In this document: piece after piece, positions 42,082 through 51,320 of the stretch | How the letters are laid out: each line of letters starts with the position of its first letter | How positions within the stretch are numbered: the stretch's first letter is position 1 | Source of the DNA: an uncultured Selenomonadales bacterium | GTDB taxonomy: Bacteria > Bacillota > Negativicutes > Acidaminococcales > Acidaminococcaceae | Direction: 5' to 3' | Length of the DNA stretch: 64,000 nucleotides | NCBI GenBank assembly: GCA_900314855.1 | Contig: OMWZ01000001.1 | Span: 1 to 64,000 of the forward strand | Translations under genes and position numbers: made by a program | Notes under the pieces: generated by a model | What the model was told of the DNA's origin: nothing | Seen by the model: the letters and a program-made list of their open reading frames with translations, nothing else | Database searches by the model: none

Positions 42082-43485
42082 ATGACCATGAAAACGAAAT
42101 ATTACCACGTGCTGAACTACGGCTGCCAGATGAACGAAAGCGACTCCGAGCATTATGCCGGTCAGCTGGAAGAAATGGGATACGCCCCGACGGCGACCCC
42201 CGAAGAAGCTGACGTTGTCGTTATCAACACGTGTTGTGTCCGCGAAAGCGCGGAACTGCGGATCCTCGGAAAGATTGGGGAAATGAAGCGCGTCAAGGCC
42301 CGGCATCCCGGGCAAGTCCTGTGCGTCGCGGGCTGTATGGCCCAAAAAGACGGAGAGGCACTGCTGAAAAAATACCCCCAGATCGATCTGCTCCTGGGGA
42401 CGTCCTATGTCAATTCCTTCCGGAAATTGTTCGAAACCTATCTGGGAGACCGGGAGAAAGGGGCTTATACGAGCCTGGAAGTGCAGAGCAGCGAGTTCGA
42501 AGGAACCCGCGTCCGGGAAAGCGGCTTCAGCGCCTGGATTCCCATCATGTACGGATGCAATAACTTCTGCACGTATTGCATTGTCCCCTATGTGCGGGGG
42601 CGGGAACGAAGCCGCAGCATCGATAATATATTGGAAGAAGTGGAAAAGGCTGTCGCCCGGGGATACACGGAAATCACCCTGTTGGGGCAGAACGTCGACT
42701 CTTATGGAAAGGATTTCCTGCGGGACGGGGCCCTGGACAAACTGGGCGCCACGGACGCCACTTCTGTCCAGGAACCCTTTGCGGCGCTCCTGCGCGCCGT
42801 CGACCGGGTGCCCGGGCTGCAACGGGTCCATTTTATGACGAGCCATCCCCGGGATATGTCGGAAGAAGTCATCCGCACGGTCGCGGAGGGGACCCATTTG
42901 TGCGAACAGTTCCACGTGGCCCTCCAGTCGGGCAGTGACCGTGTCCTGAAGGAAATGAACCGTGGTTACACGGGCGCCCGCTTTCTGGAACTGGTGCGTC
43001 TCATCCGCCGCTATATTCCGGACGCGTCCATCACGACGGACATCATCGTCGGGTTCCCCGGGGAGACAGAAGAGGACTTTGAGGCCACGTGCCGTCTCGT
43101 GGAAGAGGCGCGGTTCGACGCGGCCTATACGTTCCTCTATTCGCCCCGCAGCGGGACGCCGGCGGCACGCCGGAAAGACCAGGTGCCGGACGCGGTGAAG
43201 CATGCGCGCCTGCAGCGGCTGATGGACATCCAGAATCGGATCTCCCTGTCAATCCACGAAGGCTGGCGCGGGAAGACCGTCGAAGTCATGGCCGAAGGGC
43301 CGACGGAAAAGGACTCCCGCATATGGTCCGGCCGGACGAGAGGAAATAAGCTGGTCCTGTGGCCCCAGGGGGAAGGGACGGAGGGCGGGGAAGGCTGCCT
43401 GCGGCCGGTGGTACCGGGACAGCTGGTCCACGTCCTGATCACGAATCCCCAGACCTGGCTCCTGAAAGGCCGCCGGGTGGACTGA
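42082..43485 (+). CDS. miaB: tRNA-2-methylthio-N6-dimethylallyladenosine synthase MiaB
   Basis: Radical SAM methylthiotransferase acting on A37 of tRNAs after MiaA. 467 aa. N-terminal MTTase domain holds the auxiliary cluster cysteines (GCQMNESDSE, NTCCVRE, VAGCMAQ); the radical SAM domain has CNNFCTYC with IVPYVRGRERSR; a C-terminal TRAM domain follows. The partner gene miaA lies in the same cluster (48932). RBS about GGAATCGGAG. Confidence 0.93.
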   Translation: MTMKTKYYHVLNYGCQMNESDSEHYAGQLEEMGYAPTATPEEADVVVINTCCVRESAELRILGKIGEMKRVKARHPGQVLCVAGCMAQKDGEALLKKYPQIDLLLGTSYVNSFRKLFETYLGDREKGAYTSLEVQSSEFEGTRVRESGFSAWIPIMYGCNNFCTYCIVPYVRGRERSRSIDNILEEVEKAVARGYTEITLLGQNVDSYGKDFLRDGALDKLGATDATSVQEPFAALLRAVDRVPGLQRVHFMTSHPRDMSEEVIRTVAEGTHLCEQFHVALQSGSDRVLKEMNRGYTGARFLELVRLIRRYIPDASITTDIIVGFPGETEEDFEATCRLVEEARFDAAYTFLYSPRSGTPAARRKDQVPDAVKHARLQRLMDIQNRISLSIHEGWRGKTVEVMAEGPTEKDSRIWSGRTRGNKLVLWPQGEGTEGGEGCLRPVVPGQLVHVLITNPQTWLLKGRRVD

Positions 43486-43512
43486 GTACGCCGCCCGGAC
43501 GGAGGTGAGGAT

Positions 43513-46143
43513 ATGGCGAATACGTTGACACCCATGATGCAGCAGTACATGGAGTACAAGAACGAACATCCCGATGAGCTGCTGTTTTACCGCATCGGCG
43601 ATTTTTTTGAGATGTTCTTTGACGATGCCAAGACCGTGTCCCGGGAACTGGGACTGACGCTGACAGGCCGTGACGGAGGCCTGGAAGACCGCATTCCCAT
43701 GTGCGGCGTGCCGCACCATGCCGTGGACGGCTACATTGCCAAGCTGATCAGAAAAGGCTATCGCGTGGCCGTGTGCGACCAGATTGAAGACCCGAAACTG
43801 GCCAAAGGCCTGGTCAAGCGGGCCATCGTGAAAATTGTCACGCCGGGCACGGCCTTGAGTGAATCCCTCCTCGAAGACTCGAAAAACCGTTATCTGGCCC
43901 GCGTGGAAGAAGAAGACGGCGTGTACTGCCTGGCCCTGGCCGACGTGTCGACAGGGGAGTGCCGCTGGTTCACGTCCAGCGGGAGCGAGCGGCTCCCGGC
44001 CCTGGAGGAACAGTTGTTTCGTCTCCAGCCGTCGGAAATCATTTTCCGCAGCGGCATCAGCCAGTGGGAGAAATTGACGGACTGGCTCCGGCACAAACTG
44101 CCTGACTGCGCCTGTTCTGTCTATACCGTGCCGGACGGTACGGAAGATTTTGTGCGCGCCCATTTCGGGGACATCTCCCTGGAACCGGGGGTCCGTGAAA
44201 CCGTGCAGGCCCTCCTGGCCTATCTCCATGGGACCGTCATGGCCGACTTGTCCCAAATCAACAGGCTGGAACGTATCTCCACGGAACAGTACATGAACCT
44301 GGACGCCACAGCCATCCGCAACCTGGAACTCATTCGCAACATGCGGGATGGCGGCAGGAAGGGGACCTTGCTGGATGTGCTCGACTTTACGTCCACCTCC
44401 ATGGGGGCGCGGTGCCTGCGGAACTGGATCGAGTGTCCCCTGCTGGATGTGGCCAGGATCCGGGAGCGGCAGGATGCCGTCGAGGACCTGGTGGGACGCC
44501 CGGACCTTCGCGGCGCCATCCAGGAGCGATTGAAGGAAGTCTTCGACCTGGAGCGGATTCTGTCGCGCCTGGAAGTGGGAAGCGCCAACGCGCGGGACCT
44601 GGTGAGCCTGCGGGCGTCCCTGGAGGCGCTGCCGTCCTTGAAAGAGGGACTCCGGGAAGCGAAGGCCGGCCTGCTGCGGAAGCTTTCGGCCCAGATCGGG
44701 CTGCACGAAAAGATCCGGGACACCCTGGCGGCGGCGATTGTCGAGGATCCGCCCTTCACGGTCCGGGAAGGCGGGATGATCCGCGACGGCTACGACCTGG
44801 AACTGGACGAACTGCATGACATCGCCCGGAATAATTCGGCCTGGATGGCTGATTTTGAGCAGCGTACCAAGGCCTCGACGGGCATCAAGACCCTGAAGGT
44901 CGGCTACAACAAGGTCTTCGGCTACTACATCGAGGTCAGCAAAGGCCAGACGTCGCAGGTGCCGGCGGAATTTATCCGCAAACAGACCCTGGTTAACGCC
45001 GAGCGGTATATCGTACCGGAGTTGAAGGACTTTGAAAATAAGATCCTGAGCGCCAAAGAGAAAATCGAATCGCTGGAATATTATCTGTTCCAAAAGATTC
45101 GCGGCGAAATCCGCGAAGAGATTCCCCGCATCCAGGACACGGCCCACGCCCTGGCGCGTCTCGATGTCCTGGCTTCCCTGGCCACGGCGGCTTTCAAATA
45201 CGACTATCACCGGCCGGAGCTGAACACGCGCGGCGAAATCCGTATCCTCGACGGCCGTCACCCCGTGGTGGAGCGGCTGCTGGACAAAGAAATCTTCGTG
45301 CCCAACAACGTGACGCTGAACAGTACGGACGAGCGCATGATCCTCCTGACGGGCCCTAACATGGCGGGCAAGTCGACGTATATGCGCCAAGTGGCCCTCC
45401 TGGTCCTCCTGACCCAGATGGGCAGCTTCCTTCCCGCGCGCAGCGCCGATGTGTGCGTCGTGGACCGTATCTTTACGCGCGTCGGCGCCAGCGACGACCT
45501 GGCGACGGGGCAGAGTACGTTCATGATGGAAATGAACGAAGTGGCCCAAATCCTGAAATACGCCACGCGGGACTCCCTGATCATCCTCGACGAAGTGGGC
45601 CGTGGGACGAGCACATACGACGGCATGGCCATTGCCCGCGCCGTCATGGAATACATCCAGGCCCGCATCAAGGCCAAGACCTTGTTTGCCACGCATTACC
45701 ATGAGTTGATCGGGATGGAATCGGTCCTGGAAGGCATCCGGAATTATTCCGTCGCCATCAAGGAACGGGGCAACGACATCGTTTTCCTGCGCCGCATCGT
45801 GCGGGGCGGCACGGACCGCAGTTACGGCGTCCATGTTGCGCGTCTGGCGGGTTTGCCGAAGAAGGTCCTCGAACGGGCCGATGAACTTTTGCGGGAATAC
45901 GACCACTATAAGGATGCCCTGACCGTCGGCGGGGAATTGCCTCATGGGACCGCCGGGGCGGTGCCGGCCGGGAAGGCGGTCTCATCCTCTCCCGCGCGGG
46001 AAGAGGAGGCCATGGGGTCCCTCTTCGCCAATTCCCTGTCGCAGGAACTGCTGGCCCTGGATGTCATGAGCATGACGCCCATCGAAGCCATGAATGCCCT
46101 GTTCCGCCTGCAACAGGAAGCGAAAAAGGAGCAGGGACTGTAA
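43513..46143 (+). CDS. mutS: DNA mismatch repair protein MutS
   Basis: Mismatch-recognition ATPase, 876 aa, full length. The N-terminal mismatch-binding motif is visible (RIGDFFEMFFDDA with the Phe-x-Glu FEM), then connector, lever and clamp domains, then the ATPase with Walker A TGPNMAGKSTYMRQ, LILDEVGRGTSTYDG, and TLFATHYHEL. RBS GGAGGTGAGG precedes the ATG; it lies 27 nt after miaB and 13 nt before mutL. Confidence 0.96.
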   Translation: MANTLTPMMQQYMEYKNEHPDELLFYRIGDFFEMFFDDAKTVSRELGLTLTGRDGGLEDRIPMCGVPHHAVDGYIAKLIRKGYRVAVCDQIEDPKLAKGLVKRAIVKIVTPGTALSESLLEDSKNRYLARVEEEDGVYCLALADVSTGECRWFTSSGSERLPALEEQLFRLQPSEIIFRSGISQWEKLTDWLRHKLPDCACSVYTVPDGTEDFVRAHFGDISLEPGVRETVQALLAYLHGTVMADLSQINRLERISTEQYMNLDATAIRNLELIRNMRDGGRKGTLLDVLDFTSTSMGARCLRNWIECPLLDVARIRERQDAVEDLVGRPDLRGAIQERLKEVFDLERILSRLEVGSANARDLVSLRASLEALPSLKEGLREAKAGLLRKLSAQIGLHEKIRDTLAAAIVEDPPFTVREGGMIRDGYDLELDELHDIARNNSAWMADFEQRTKASTGIKTLKVGYNKVFGYYIEVSKGQTSQVPAEFIRKQTLVNAERYIVPELKDFENKILSAKEKIESLEYYLFQKIRGEIREEIPRIQDTAHALARLDVLASLATAAFKYDYHRPELNTRGEIRILDGRHPVVERLLDKEIFVPNNVTLNSTDERMILLTGPNMAGKSTYMRQVALLVLLTQMGSFLPARSADVCVVDRIFTRVGASDDLATGQSTFMMEMNEVAQILKYATRDSLIILDEVGRGTSTYDGMAIARAVMEYIQARIKAKTLFATHYHELIGMESVLEGIRNYSVAIKERGNDIVFLRRIVRGGTDRSYGVHVARLAGLPKKVLERADELLREYDHYKDALTVGGELPHGTAGAVPAGKAVSSSPAREEEAMGSLFANSLSQELLALDVMSMTPIEAMNALFRLQQEAKKEQGL

Positions 46144-46156
46144 GAAAGGGGTGCCT

Positions 46157-48115
46157 ATGCAGGAAGCAGAAGTACGCCTCCTTGACACGAACACATCGAA
46201 CCAGATCGCGGCTGGGGAAGTCGTGGAAAAACCGGCATCGGTCGTGAAGGAGCTGGTGGAAAATTCACTGGATGCCGGCGCCGACAGCGTCGATGTGACG
46301 GTGTTCGAAGGAGGGACGGAATATATCCGTGTGGCCGACAATGGTACGGGGATGAGCGAAAACAACGCGCGCCTGGCCCTGAAGCGCCACGCGACGAGCA
46401 AAATCCGGGCGGCGTCGGATTTGAGCAATCTCCACACGCTGGGATTCCGTGGAGAGGCGCTGCCGAGCATTGCCTCCGTCTCGGAATTCGAGCTCCTGAC
46501 CCGGACGCCCGGGGAGGACCTGGCCACGTCCCTGAAACTCCGCGGCGGGGCCGACGAGGAATGCCTGCGGACGGGCGGCCCTCTGGGAACGACGATTATC
46601 GTCAAGGACCTGTTTTTCAATGTGCCGGCACGGCGCAAGTTTTTGAAGACCGTGTCCACGGAAGGGCGCTATATCAGTGAAATTATGACGCGCATTGCCC
46701 TGGCGCGGCCGGACGTGCGCTTCAAATTGACCAGCAACGACAAGGAAGTTCTGGTCACGCCGGGCAATGGCAGCCTAAAGGATACTATTGCCGCCCTCTA
46801 TGGGAAAAGCGTCGCCGCCGACCTTCTGCCGGTCGCCTTCGATGGCAGCGGCGTGAGTGTCCACGGTTACATCGGCAAGCCGACCCTCCTGAAAGGAAAC
46901 CGGAGCTGGCAGACCTTGCTCGTCAATGGCCGCAGCATCAACAGCCCCATGCTGTCAAAGGCCATCGAGCATGCCTACCAGTCCCAGATTCCCAAGCGGG
47001 GCTTTGCCTTTGCCGTCCTGGATATCCGCGTGGCGCCGGATCAAATCGACGTCAATGTGCATCCCCAGAAGAGCGAGGTCAAGTTCAGCGACGACGGGTC
47101 TGTCTACAAGGCGGTCTACAAGTCCCTGGCCGACGCCCTGACGCGCCCCATGCATGCGGAGCGCGACGTAGGGGAACCGCCTGCCCCGTCCTTGGCCCCG
47201 GGCGGCTGCGTGGTGGCGGAAACGTGGTCGGGCAGCTTCCTGCCTGAAAGCCCCCAGGGCGCGGCGGATACGGAGGCCGACCTGGCCGGCCGGCGGCCGG
47301 CGGCCTTTCGTCCCGGGGGGATGGGAAGCGGCCTGGCCGAAGCGGCGCGCCAGAGTATCTGGCGCCCTGTGGGGACTGATTTCGGGGAAGGGGCGTCCCA
47401 GGCGCCGGCCTGTTCCTTCGGGGAAGCCCAGGAAAGACGGGCCGAACAGGACGACCTGGGCCGTCAGGTCCTGGCCATGCAGGAGCCGGGCGAAGACGGT
47501 GTCCTGGAAACCATCTGGCCCATCGGGCAGGTGGATCGGACCTTTATCATCGCCCAGTCCGACGACACGCTGTATCTGATCGACCAGCATGCGGCGCACG
47601 AACGGATCCTTTACGACAAGCTGGTCCTGTCCCACCAGGACATTCCGGCCCAGCAGCTCCTGATCCCCTTGTTTATCCCGCTCCCGCCCGATGAAGTGGA
47701 ACTTTTGGAAAAATATCACGACGTCTTTTTCCAACTCGGTGTGGACGTGACGCCCGCGGGCGACACCTCGGTCCGTGTGGACAGCCTGCCGGCGGATATC
47801 CCGGCGGACGAGGCGGACAATTTCATCCGCGAGGTGGCCCAGTACCTGCAGGAACACCGTACGCCCGACGCGGCGGAACTGCGCCAGGACGTGCTGCATA
47901 TGGCGGCGTGCCGGGCTGCAATCAAAGCGGGGCAGCTGCTCAATATGCGGCAGATGCGCCAGTTGCTTCTCGATTTGTGCAACACGACCCATCCCTTTAC
48001 GTGTCCCCATGGACGGCCCTGCATGATTGCCGTCTCGTCGGACGAGTTGTATAAGATGTTTAAGCGGACAGGTTTCGACCTGCCTGCGCGGCAGGCCAAT
48101 CCCTATGACAGATAA
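46157..48115 (+). CDS. mutL: DNA mismatch repair protein MutL
   Basis: GHKL ATPase and mismatch-repair coordinator, 652 aa. N-terminal motifs: NQIAAGEVVEKPASVVKELV, DNGTGM, and GFRGEALPSIASV. The C-terminal dimerisation domain keeps the endonuclease-type metal motifs DQHAAHERILYD, ACRAAIKAG and CPHGRP, so strand nicking is likely, as in bacteria lacking MutH; the last position of DQHA(x)2E(x)4E is Asp, not Glu. ATG 46157 follows AAAGGGGTG. Its end overlaps the next gene by 11 nt. Confidence 0.95.
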   Translation: MQEAEVRLLDTNTSNQIAAGEVVEKPASVVKELVENSLDAGADSVDVTVFEGGTEYIRVADNGTGMSENNARLALKRHATSKIRAASDLSNLHTLGFRGEALPSIASVSEFELLTRTPGEDLATSLKLRGGADEECLRTGGPLGTTIIVKDLFFNVPARRKFLKTVSTEGRYISEIMTRIALARPDVRFKLTSNDKEVLVTPGNGSLKDTIAALYGKSVAADLLPVAFDGSGVSVHGYIGKPTLLKGNRSWQTLLVNGRSINSPMLSKAIEHAYQSQIPKRGFAFAVLDIRVAPDQIDVNVHPQKSEVKFSDDGSVYKAVYKSLADALTRPMHAERDVGEPPAPSLAPGGCVVAETWSGSFLPESPQGAADTEADLAGRRPAAFRPGGMGSGLAEAARQSIWRPVGTDFGEGASQAPACSFGEAQERRAEQDDLGRQVLAMQEPGEDGVLETIWPIGQVDRTFIIAQSDDTLYLIDQHAAHERILYDKLVLSHQDIPAQQLLIPLFIPLPPDEVELLEKYHDVFFQLGVDVTPAGDTSVRVDSLPADIPADEADNFIREVAQYLQEHRTPDAAELRQDVLHMAACRAAIKAGQLLNMRQMRQLLLDLCNTTHPFTCPHGRPCMIAVSSDELYKMFKRTGFDLPARQANPYDR

Positions 48116-48935
48116 CAGAACGCGGCCGGCCCTGACGCCGGCATCCTTCCTCGTGACTACAAGCGCCAAGGCGGACGCGCGCCTGGACGGGGAGGCCCGC
48201 TCCTGGGCCTCCCTGTTCGGGGTTCCTTACGTGCCCCGCGGCAAGGGCGTGACGTTGCCATCCCTGTTGGCGAAGACAGGGGTGGATGCCCTTTTGGTGG
48301 CTACGGAAACGGGTCCCCGTGTTCATACGGCGGAAGGAACCCTCTTCTACCACCCTGGCCTCGGTACGGTACGGTGGCAGCGTGTTGCCCTTCGGGGCGA
48401 GAAAGACAATTTCCTGGAAGCCATGGATCTGCGGCCGGGACAGCGTGTCCTGGACTGCACTGTCGGCCTGGCGGCGGACGCCCTGCTGGCCAGCCATGCC
48501 GTCGGCCCCGGCGGGGAGGTGACGGGCCTGGAGGCATCACCCCTGCTGTGGTTCCTGTCGAGCCGGGGCGTCCAGACCTATGTGGGAAAATTTCCCGCCC
48601 TGACAGAAGATTTGCGGCGCGTCACGATTCATCGGGCCGAGGCGGCGGACTACTTGCAATCCTTGCCGGCAGACCGGTACGACGTGGTCTATTTTGATCC
48701 CATGTTCCGCCATCCCGTCCGCCGCTCGTCAGCCATGCAGCCCCTGCGGCCCCTGGCGTACGGCGGAGCCTTGACCCGGGAGGTCGTGCGGGAAGCCCTG
48801 CGGGTGGCGCCACGGGTCGTCGTCAAAGAGCGGACGGAAGCCATCCTGCGAGAGTTCGGCTGCCGTCGTTTTACGGGTTCGCGCTACAGCGGGGTCCGCT
48901 TCGGCATCGTCCTACGGGGGGAGGAATCCTTATGA
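48105..48935 (+). CDS. RsmJ-like class I SAM-dependent methyltransferase
   Basis: 276 aa. A Rossmann SAM site (VLDCTVGLAADALLASHAVG) is followed by YDVVYFDPMFRHP, the RsmJ family's catalytic DPMF/Y motif. RsmJ methylates G1516 of 16S rRNA in E. coli; here the N-terminal ~90 residues (TSAKADARLDGEA, FGVPYVPR) also fit. ATG 48105 is used; earlier starts lie inside mutL. ATGA overlap with miaA. Its substrate is inferred. Confidence 0.8.
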   Translation: MTDNRTRPALTPASFLVTTSAKADARLDGEARSWASLFGVPYVPRGKGVTLPSLLAKTGVDALLVATETGPRVHTAEGTLFYHPGLGTVRWQRVALRGEKDNFLEAMDLRPGQRVLDCTVGLAADALLASHAVGPGGEVTGLEASPLLWFLSSRGVQTYVGKFPALTEDLRRVTIHRAEAADYLQSLPADRYDVVYFDPMFRHPVRRSSAMQPLRPLAYGGALTREVVREALRVAPRVVVKERTEAILREFGCRRFTGSRYSGVRFGIVLRGEESL

Positions 48936-49873
48936 CAGAAGAACGGCGCGGCCGCCTGGTGGTCCTTCTCGGACCGACCGCCACAGGAAAGAGCCGTTGC
49001 GGCATTGCCTTGGCCCGGCGGACGGGCGGGGAAATCATTTCCGGGGACAGCATGCTCGTCTACCGGGGCATGGACATCGGGACGGCGAAACCTTCGCCGG
49101 AAGAACTGGCCCTGGTGCCGCATCACCTGGTCGACATCCTGCCGCCGGACGCGGAGTTCAGTGTTGTCGAGTTTTGCGAGCAGGCGGCGCGGCTTATTGC
49201 GGACATCCAAGGCAGGGGCCGGCTCCCGATCCTTGTCGGCGGGACAGGACTCTATATCCGCTCCCTCCTGGAAGGGTATCACTTCAGTTCCGTCGGCAGC
49301 GACCCGGCGTTTCGGAAGGAATGGGAAGCCTTTGCCGCCGCGGAAGGGACACAGGCCCTGCACGATCGGCTGGCCGCCGTGGATCCCGCCGCGGCTGCCC
49401 GCCTTCATCCGAACGATGTGCGCCGCGTTATCCGGGCCCTGGAAACAGCTCTGGGCGGCGAGGCCGTGTCGCGGCAGCGGCAGGAAAGACCGGTCTACGA
49501 CGCCGTTGTCTTCGGCCTGGCCATGGACCGGCAGTTCCTGTACGAACGCATCAACGCCCGGGTGGATGCTATGATCCGCGCCGGCCTGGAAGGGGAGGTA
49601 CGGCGCCTGCTGGCGGCAGGCGTGCGGCCTGGTTGCCTCAGCATGAAAAGCCTTGGCTATCGCCAGATGGCGGAATATTTGACGGGGCAGTGTGATTTCG
49701 CGACAGCCGTGGAGAACATCAAGAAGAGCACGCGCCACTTCGCGAAGCGCCAGCTGACCTGGTACCGGCAGATGCCCTATGTGCGCTGGCTGGCCCTGGA
49801 CCGGGGTCTCAATTACGAACAATGTGTGTCCGATATGGCCGCTCTACTTGCCCAACAGTGGGAAAAGAGGTAA
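48932..49873 (+). CDS. miaA: tRNA dimethylallyltransferase MiaA
   Basis: Adds the isopentenyl group to A37 of tRNAs reading UNN codons. 313 aa. P-loop LLGPTATGKS, GDSMLVYRGMDIGTAKP, the DMAPP site with PHHLVDI, and VGGTGLYIRSL are all visible. The usual neighbour hfq lies downstream. ATGA overlap with the methyltransferase gene; RBS GGGGGGAGG. Confidence 0.94.
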   Translation: MTEERRGRLVVLLGPTATGKSRCGIALARRTGGEIISGDSMLVYRGMDIGTAKPSPEELALVPHHLVDILPPDAEFSVVEFCEQAARLIADIQGRGRLPILVGGTGLYIRSLLEGYHFSSVGSDPAFRKEWEAFAAAEGTQALHDRLAAVDPAAAARLHPNDVRRVIRALETALGGEAVSRQRQERPVYDAVVFGLAMDRQFLYERINARVDAMIRAGLEGEVRRLLAAGVRPGCLSMKSLGYRQMAEYLTGQCDFATAVENIKKSTRHFAKRQLTWYRQMPYVRWLALDRGLNYEQCVSDMAALLAQQWEKR

Positions 49874-49965
49874 AATAAAACCGTACACGGGCGGAAACAC
49901 AGAGAGAATTGTCATTACCCCGAGAGTATTGGATTTTAATTTATTGTATTGGGAGGGGAAATCAC

Positions 49966-50217
49966 ATGAACAACACGGGTACGAAAACGACCATGAACCT
50001 GCAGGACAGCTTCCTGAACCACGTGCGCAAGGAAAACCTGCCTGTCGTCATCTATCTGGTGAATGGCTTCCAGATCCGCGGGTATGTCCGCGGTTTCGAC
50101 AATTTTACGGTCATCATTGAAAACGAAGGCAAACAGCAGCTCGTCTACAAGCATGCTGTATCGACCATTTCGCCGGTCGCGAATATTACGATCATGCAGC
50201 CGGAAAAGCGGGATTAA
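49966..50217 (+). CDS. hfq: RNA chaperone Hfq
   Basis: Sm-like hexameric RNA chaperone, 83 aa. The Sm1 motif ([20 protein letters not shown]) and Sm2 motif ([10 protein letters not shown]) are intact. ATG 49966 follows GGGAGGGG; an in-frame GTG at 49909 precedes it but has no RBS. The miaA-hfq linkage is conserved in many bacteria. Confidence 0.96.
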   Translation: MNNTGTKTTMNLQDSFLNHVRKENLPVVIYLVNGFQIRGYVRGFDNFTVIIENEGKQQLVYKHAVSTISPVANITIMQPEKRD

Positions 50218-50260
50218 CGGAACATGACGGGCGGTGTCACGCGACACCGGACGGATGCGG

Positions 50261-50307
50261 GAGAGAAAATGACGGGCGCGGATGCTCCCGTTGTTTTCTC
50301 TCTTTTC
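50261..50307 (+). terminator. Terminator after hfq
   Basis: GAGAGAAAA (50261-50269) plus ACGGG pair with CCCGT and TTTTCTCTC (to 50302), joined through G-T pairs, followed by TTTTCCC. A smaller hairpin GGTGTC-ACGC-GACACC lies just upstream (50233-50248). Confidence 0.78.
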
Positions 50308-50387
50308 CCGTTGGGGCGCCCGGCCCGGATCCCGGACAGTCCTGGAAGACACCCCGCCGGGGAAGGCAAAGGAGGCAGGAGGATAAG

Positions 50388-51284
50388 ATGGACAAGGTGG
50401 ATTATATCGCCCTGTTCCTGGAGTATCTCCAGGTGGAGATGGGCTTGTCCCGCAACACGCAGCAGTCCTATGCGCGGGACCTGCGCCTTTTTTGTAAGGC
50501 CCTGGGCATCGGGGAGGCAGACTTGCCTCAGGTGGGCCGTTCCCGCATCATCCGCTACGTGACGGATTTGAAAATGCAGGGGCGCGCTGCGGCGACGATT
50601 GCTCGGAAGCTGGCTGCCCTGAAGGCCTTTTATCGGTTCCTCGTCGGGGAAGGGTTCCTGGCGGCGGATCCGGCGGAGGCCGTCGAGGCTGGAACCAAGG
50701 GCGTCCATTTGCCGAAGGTCCTGACGGAAGACGAAGTGCGGACCCTCCTGGCCCAACCGGACGTGACCACGGCGGAAGGCCTGCGGGACAGGGCGCTGCT
50801 GGAAATGCTCTATGCCACGGGCATGCGCGTGTCTGAACTGGTCCATCTGAAACGGGAAGATGTCCATTTGGACCTGCAGTATGTCCTGGTTTTCGGCAAG
50901 GGTGCCAAGGAGCGCATTGTGCCGATGGGCAGCGTGGCCGCCCGGTTTCTGGGACGCTATTTGGCCGAAGGGAGGCCGGCTTTTTTCGTCAAAGGGGAAG
51001 AGGATCCGGGAACCGTCTTCCTGGGCCTGGGGGGACAGGCCCTGACGCGGCAGCGCGTGTGGGAGCTAATCGGGGACTACGGCCGGTCGGCAGGGCTCCT
51101 GAAGCGTATTTCCCCCCACATGTTGCGCCATTCCTTTGCCACCCACCTGCTGGACAACGGGGCTGACTTGCGCAGCGTCCAGGAAATGTTGGGCCATGCC
51201 GACATTTCCACGACCCAGATTTATACCCATCTTACCAATAAGCGCCTCCGCGCCGTTTATGAGAAGGCCCATCCTCGCAAGTAG
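50388..51284 (+). CDS. xerD: Site-specific tyrosine recombinase XerD-type
   Basis: 298 aa integrase-family recombinase for chromosome dimer resolution at dif. N-terminal SAM-like core-binding domain (1-90, YLQVEMGLSRNTQQSYARDL) and catalytic domain with Arg in ATGMRVSEL, Lys in GKGAKER, HMLRHSFATHLL, GHADISTTQIYTH (nucleophile Tyr). Context and length fit Xer rather than a phage integrase; XerC versus XerD is assigned by similarity in reading only. RBS AGGAGGATAAG precedes the ATG. Confidence 0.85.
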   Translation: MDKVDYIALFLEYLQVEMGLSRNTQQSYARDLRLFCKALGIGEADLPQVGRSRIIRYVTDLKMQGRAAATIARKLAALKAFYRFLVGEGFLAADPAEAVEAGTKGVHLPKVLTEDEVRTLLAQPDVTTAEGLRDRALLEMLYATGMRVSELVHLKREDVHLDLQYVLVFGKGAKERIVPMGSVAARFLGRYLAEGRPAFFVKGEEDPGTVFLGLGGQALTRQRVWELIGDYGRSAGLLKRISPHMLRHSFATHLLDNGADLRSVQEMLGHADISTTQIYTHLTNKRLRAVYEKAHPRK

Positions 51285-51320
51285 GAGGGCGGCGCGCGGA
51301 GTCCGGGAAAGGGACAGGAT

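Noticed and set aside
43249..45945. An 898-codon minus-strand open frame opposite mutS
   Set aside because: mutS on the plus strand is unmistakable; the antisense frame has no motifs or RBS.
50388..51284. Tyrosine recombinase as a mark of a prophage or integrative element
   Set aside because: Length, motifs and housekeeping neighbours fit XerD; no att repeats, phage genes or tRNA target are close.
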